The position numbers were made by a program, and so were the translations under genes. The notes below the pieces were generated by a model. That model worked only from the letters and a program-made list of their open reading frames with translations, was not told the DNA's origin and did no database searches. From Eunapius fragilis (taxonomy: Eukaryota; Porifera; Demospongiae; Spongillida; Spongillidae), in the NCBI GenBank assembly GCA_963681505.1, contig OY811984.1:1841272-1905271 (forward strand): a stretch of DNA of 64,000 bases, given 5' to 3'. Below, one piece after another: positions 60,303 through 64,000 of this stretch (positions within the stretch are counted from its first letter, which is position 1; the number at the start of each line of letters is the position of its first letter).

Positions 60303-61799
60303 CAACTTAGCCAGCAATAACTTTAGCATTTTAGTGTTTTTTTTTTTTAAATTAGTTCTAATTGTCGTGCATTTTGGAGAGAAGTTAAGATCCTGTGCAT
60401 TGTGTTCTATACTGGTTTATACAATGACACCTTGCTGCAACCAAGCTAACCTCTTGTGTGTGTGTGTGTTCACTGAGAGCTAACCTCTTGTGTGTGTGTG
60501 TGTCCACTTAGAGCTAACCTCTTGTGTGTGTGTGTGTTCACTGAGAGCTAACCTCTTGTGTGTGTGTGTCCACTGAGAGCTAACCTCTTGTGTGTGTGTG
60601 TGTTCACTGAGAGCTAACCTCTTGTGTGTGTGTGTCCACTGAGAGCTAACCTCTTGTGTGTGTGTGTGTGTGTTCACTGAGAGCTAACCTCTTGTGTGTG
60701 TGTGTCCACTGAGAGCTAACCTCTTGTGTGTGTGTGTCCACTGAGAGCTAACCTCTTGTGTGTCCACTGAGAGCTAACCTCTTGTGTGTCCACTAAGAGC
60801 TAACCTCTTGTGTGTGTGTGTCCACTGAGAGCTAACCTCTTGTGTGTGTCCACTGAGAGCTAACCTCTTGTGTGTGTGTGTCCACTGAGAGCTAACCTCG
60901 TGTGTGTCCACTGAGAGCTAACCTCTTGTGTGTGTCCACTGAGAGCTAACCTCTTGTGTGTGTCCACTGAGAGCTAACCTCGTGTGTGTCCACTGAGAGC
61001 TAACCTCTTGTGTGTGTCCACTGAGAGCTAACCTCTTGTGTGTGTCCACTTAGAGCTAACCTCTTGTGTGTCCACTTAGAGCTAACCTCTTGTGTGTGTC
61101 CACTGAGAGCTAACCTCTTGTGTGTGTTCACTGAGAGCTAACCTCTTGTGTGTGTGTCCACTAAGAGCTACGTGCTAATGGAACACACCCCCCCTTAGTA
61201 ACACAGCAGAGTACTTTTGTTGTGGGTTATGTAATGTAAAGTATCGCCACATAAGCCCCCCCACCCCCATCAGCGAGAAATATTTTTAAAATGTGTATAT
61301 CTCCATAAGTGTGAGTACAATTTTATTTCCTGTGCTAGTGCAGAGATACGATCGTTTAAACACGAGCAATTTTTTTCATGGGAGCAGGCTTATACAGGAT
61401 ACTTTCCCCCTGGCCTCCCCTATCCCTTGGCAGCCTCCAATGTATTACACCAGGGGTTACAGGAGCAAGGTATCTAAAGTATATTACAATAGTGAGTGTC
61501 TTTCTATATCATAACATTTAATAGTCGGGCAATGGTCATAACCTAGATACAACTATACCATGCAATCTTGTAATGAAACTTAAGTCTGTAATTAATACAA
61601 CATACAAGACCTGATATTTCTCTCTCTCACACACACACGAACAAAATCTCAAGATACAGTATCTCAATATGAACAGTAAAACAAATTGTGACACATTCAT
61701 TACTATACAGTAACAGTACCACACAAACGGCAGGCTCTGGTCCCCACTCCATGTTTGGGTACACACACACACACACACACAGACAACTCAAGGCTCCTC
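60303..61799. other. Convergent spacer between the EXPERA gene and RBCK1
   Basis: Contains the 3' untranslated regions of both genes and the TG-rich minisatellite below. No further gene recognised. Confidence 0.5.
60455..61172. repeat. Minisatellite of AGCTAACCTCTTGTGTGTG units
   Basis: About 26 units of GAGAGCTAACCTCTTGTGTG with a following variable (GT)n and TCCACT. The internal GT run changes in length from unit to unit, so a microsatellite is nested in each minisatellite unit. Confidence 0.95.
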
Positions 61800-63627
61800 C
61801 TAGTGGCAACACTTGCACTGAGGGTGGCATGCCTTCCCACCTTGCCAGAGGGCACACCCACATCCTCCCGAAGTGTCTCCTTCACCCTGAAAAAAAAAAA
61901 AGTCGATACATGGGACATTGGTGATCCAAGACATTTATTGCATTTCAGCAAGGAGAGCATTCTTAAAAGGACAACTTTTTAAAAAACATTTTTATGTGCC
62001 CATGCCATAGACAGTACAAGTGTATGCAAACATCACTTTTTCGACTGTCAATTTTAGATTACAGTGCAATATGTGTCATCAAAACGGTTAGATGTGTACA
62101 ACATGACACTGATCAAAAGGCTCAACTGTGCAGGCTTTCGGAAGGATGTAGATAACCTTCAAAGGATGTGCACACACTTACCTTAGGTCCCCAGCGAGGG
62201 CCTCTGGTGACCCAGCATATCTCTGTCTTGCACATCATGCACTTGATCCAGTCACAGCCATCCTTCTTCTGAATTACGATCTTACACTTTGGGCAGTTCA
62301 TGGCTTCGCCATCTCTTATCATAGCCTGGCATAGAGACAGGAGACTAATATGCACCCACCAAGGCAAATACACTTTGCAACACCTTCCTCCTCATCCTGG
62401 TCTTTTCCCATTCCTTTCTTATCTCCCACTTTTGCCTCATCTCACCTTAACCTCCCTTCCACCCCCTCCCCCCGTTGCCTAGGCACCCTCATCATTAAAT
62501 ACCTCTTTCCCCTCCTCCCTCACCTCCCACCCTCCCTCCTACACACCTCCATCATTTCCTGGGTTGCCTTGGCAGCCTCATCGTTGGCTGCACGTCTCTT
62601 AAGGTCATCCTGGTACTGCTGGCAGTTCATCCCTTCATGGATGGCTTTACATAGGATGCAGTTCTTTTTGTTGCACACCTCACAGGTGAATTCATTCACA
62701 TCATCGTCATAGAAACAGAACCCTTTGCAATTTGGTGTCCGACAATGGAAGCTGTGTAAATCAGCATTTTCTGCTTGTCGAAGACTTCGAAGATGCACAT
62801 TTTCAATTTCCTGTTCATTTAGTAGCTATTGTGGACAAGACACATAATTTCACAGTATTAAACTACTGCTAGAAATGAAATGTCAAAGGTGAAATTGTGT
62901 AAAGTAATATTAGACAAAGTTATATAAATAATATTTCAGAGGGACCGAAAACAATATCTCATTTACTATTTTTGCAGATGACACCTCATAATAAGAAGTC
63001 ACAAAAATTTCAAATGTAATTCTAACTTATTACAGCTAGAGTTAATGATGGTTTTAATACAATCATTGCTTTTGGCCATTGTATGCATAACTGCCCCTTC
63101 TCTTTAGGGCATGCACGTCCATGTGTTCTGCACCTTTACATGTAACATTCTATTTAAAAATGTAGGCAGATGTATACTGAATAAACATACTTAATGAAAT
63201 TAAAACAAAAGACTTAGTAAACATGTAGAGATCTTTAAAAACTTACTAAATCAACATAGCCACTTGATTCAAATTAATTTAGTAATGTTAATAAATTTTA
63301 TGAATCTGAATCATACCTACTTTTAGTGGTAGGATTTTTAGAGTAACAAAATGCTGTTTGAAGTTAATTCATCTTGAGACACCAGCACACACATATCCAG
63401 TACATACAGCACATGGGTGTCTAGTATAGCACATGGGTATCTAGTATAGCACATGGGTGTCTAGTACTTAACACACATGTCTAGTACTTACAGCACACAC
63501 ATGTCTTGTACTTACAGCTCTGATCTCTATATCGGAAATAGGACAGTCGCAAGAGAACTCTGCATCTTTAAAGGGACACATGACCTCAGCCTCTGTGGTA
63601 GTAGTGATGTGGGCCCTGAGACAATCT
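61800..63627 (-). CDS. RBCK1: RBCK1/HOIL-1-like RBR E3 ubiquitin ligase, 3' part
   Basis: C-terminal part of a HOIL-1 orthologue, a RING-between-RING ubiquitin ligase of the linear ubiquitin assembly complex. Exons in coding order: 63627-63516, 62825-62547, 62325-62182 and 61886-61800 join in frame to about 207 codons ending in TAG. They show the end of RING1 ([15 protein letters not shown]), the IBR ([33 protein letters not shown]) and RING2 ([20 protein letters not shown], then [20 protein letters not shown]). They end with the terminal zinc ligands GDTSGGCGC and CHPQCKCCH. The Cys in KKDGC corresponds to the catalytic Cys460 of human HOIL-1. The RING1 start, the NZF and the ubiquitin-like domain lie upstream, beyond the window. 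Near-identity to the human motifs over the whole C-terminus makes the assignment firm. Confidence 0.9.
62345..62546. other. Pyrimidine-rich intron of RBCK1
   Basis: The intron between the IBR and RING2 exons is C/T-rich on the plus strand, with CTCCC and CCTTCC clusters. No clean tandem unit. Confidence 0.6.
62826..63515. other. RBCK1 intron with short 3' repeat
   Basis: AT-rich, otherwise unique intron. Copies of AGCACATGGGTGTCTAGTA occur at about 63405-63500, next to the donor of the upstream exon. Confidence 0.6.
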
Positions 63628-63884
63628 CTGTAACAGAAATGGTCAGTCACTAATGAAAAAGGTAAACGTGTGTGTGTGTGTGTGTGTATGTGTGCACACA
63701 TGGAGGTTAGCACAACTCTGATAAGTGGGGCCCTCACTATATTCTGTGATGTAGCTGACACAATGCAGCTATATGAACATGCCAACATGCGAGTCATATT
63801 TGTAATATAATTTCCATCAACCATAGCTGTTACCAGTGGAATTCTCCTGTCCAACAAAATTACAACAACTACACCTTCACCTGC

Positions 63885-64000
63885 ACATGTACACTTACAC
63901 ATGATCACCTTCACCTACACATGTACACTTACACATGTTCACCTTCACCTACACATGTACACTTACACATGTACACTTACACATGTACACTTACACATGC
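63885..64000. repeat. ACTTACACATGTAC repeat at window end
   Basis: Tandem TTCACCTACACATGTACACT and shorter CTTACACATGTACA units, running off the window edge in an RBCK1 intron. Confidence 0.8.

Overview
This is eukaryotic, metazoan-type DNA. Coding sequence sits in many short GT-AG exons, many introns are only about 50-85 bp, and the recognisable host families are a PA14-containing beta-1,4-N-acetylgalactosaminyltransferase of the B4GALNT3/4 type, HOIL-1/RBCK1, and an EXPERA (EBP-like) membrane protein. I could not fix the species. A sponge-grade or other marine invertebrate genome fits the compact small introns, the LINE and hAT relics and the very heavy minisatellite load, but this is inference. 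All gene models were spliced by hand from reading frames, splice signals and comparison between the three paralogues. Layout: 1-6157 is intergenic DNA with foldback (MITE-like) elements and LINE 3' fragments. 6158-22206 (+) is B4GALNT-like gene 1 (653 aa). 22207-23993 is a tail-to-tail spacer. 23994-31186 (-) is B4GALNT-like gene 2 (638 aa). 31187-38168 is a transposon-rich spacer with LINE fragments, long palindromes, a dispersed repeat and one unrecognised ORF. 38169-57418 (-) is B4GALNT-like gene 3 (626 aa). 57419-58382 is a short divergent intergenic region holding a Ty3/Gypsy RT fossil. 58383-60302 (+) is a complete five-exon EXPERA/EBP-like gene (167 aa). 60303-61799 is a convergent spacer filled by a minisatellite. 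61800-63627 (-) is the 3' part of RBCK1/HOIL-1, continuing beyond the window. The three glycosyltransferase genes each have 23 exons with identical intron phases, so they are tandem or inverted duplicates of one gene. Each encodes an N-terminal signal anchor, a PA14-like domain, a stem region and a C-terminal CHGN-type catalytic domain with a DMH metal-site motif and WGGEDWD. They should act in the Golgi, adding beta-1,4-GalNAc to glycans. Individual exons, and one whole intron, are nearly identical between copies while neighbouring exons are diverged, a mosaic that points to gene conversion. The main non-coding signal is that introns in corresponding positions differ enormously in size because many contain their own private tandem array, often filling almost the entire intron. 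Several foldback transposons have landed inside these arrays. I found no evidence of a wholly new genetic system. The conversion mosaic and intron-by-intron minisatellite inflation are the best leads.
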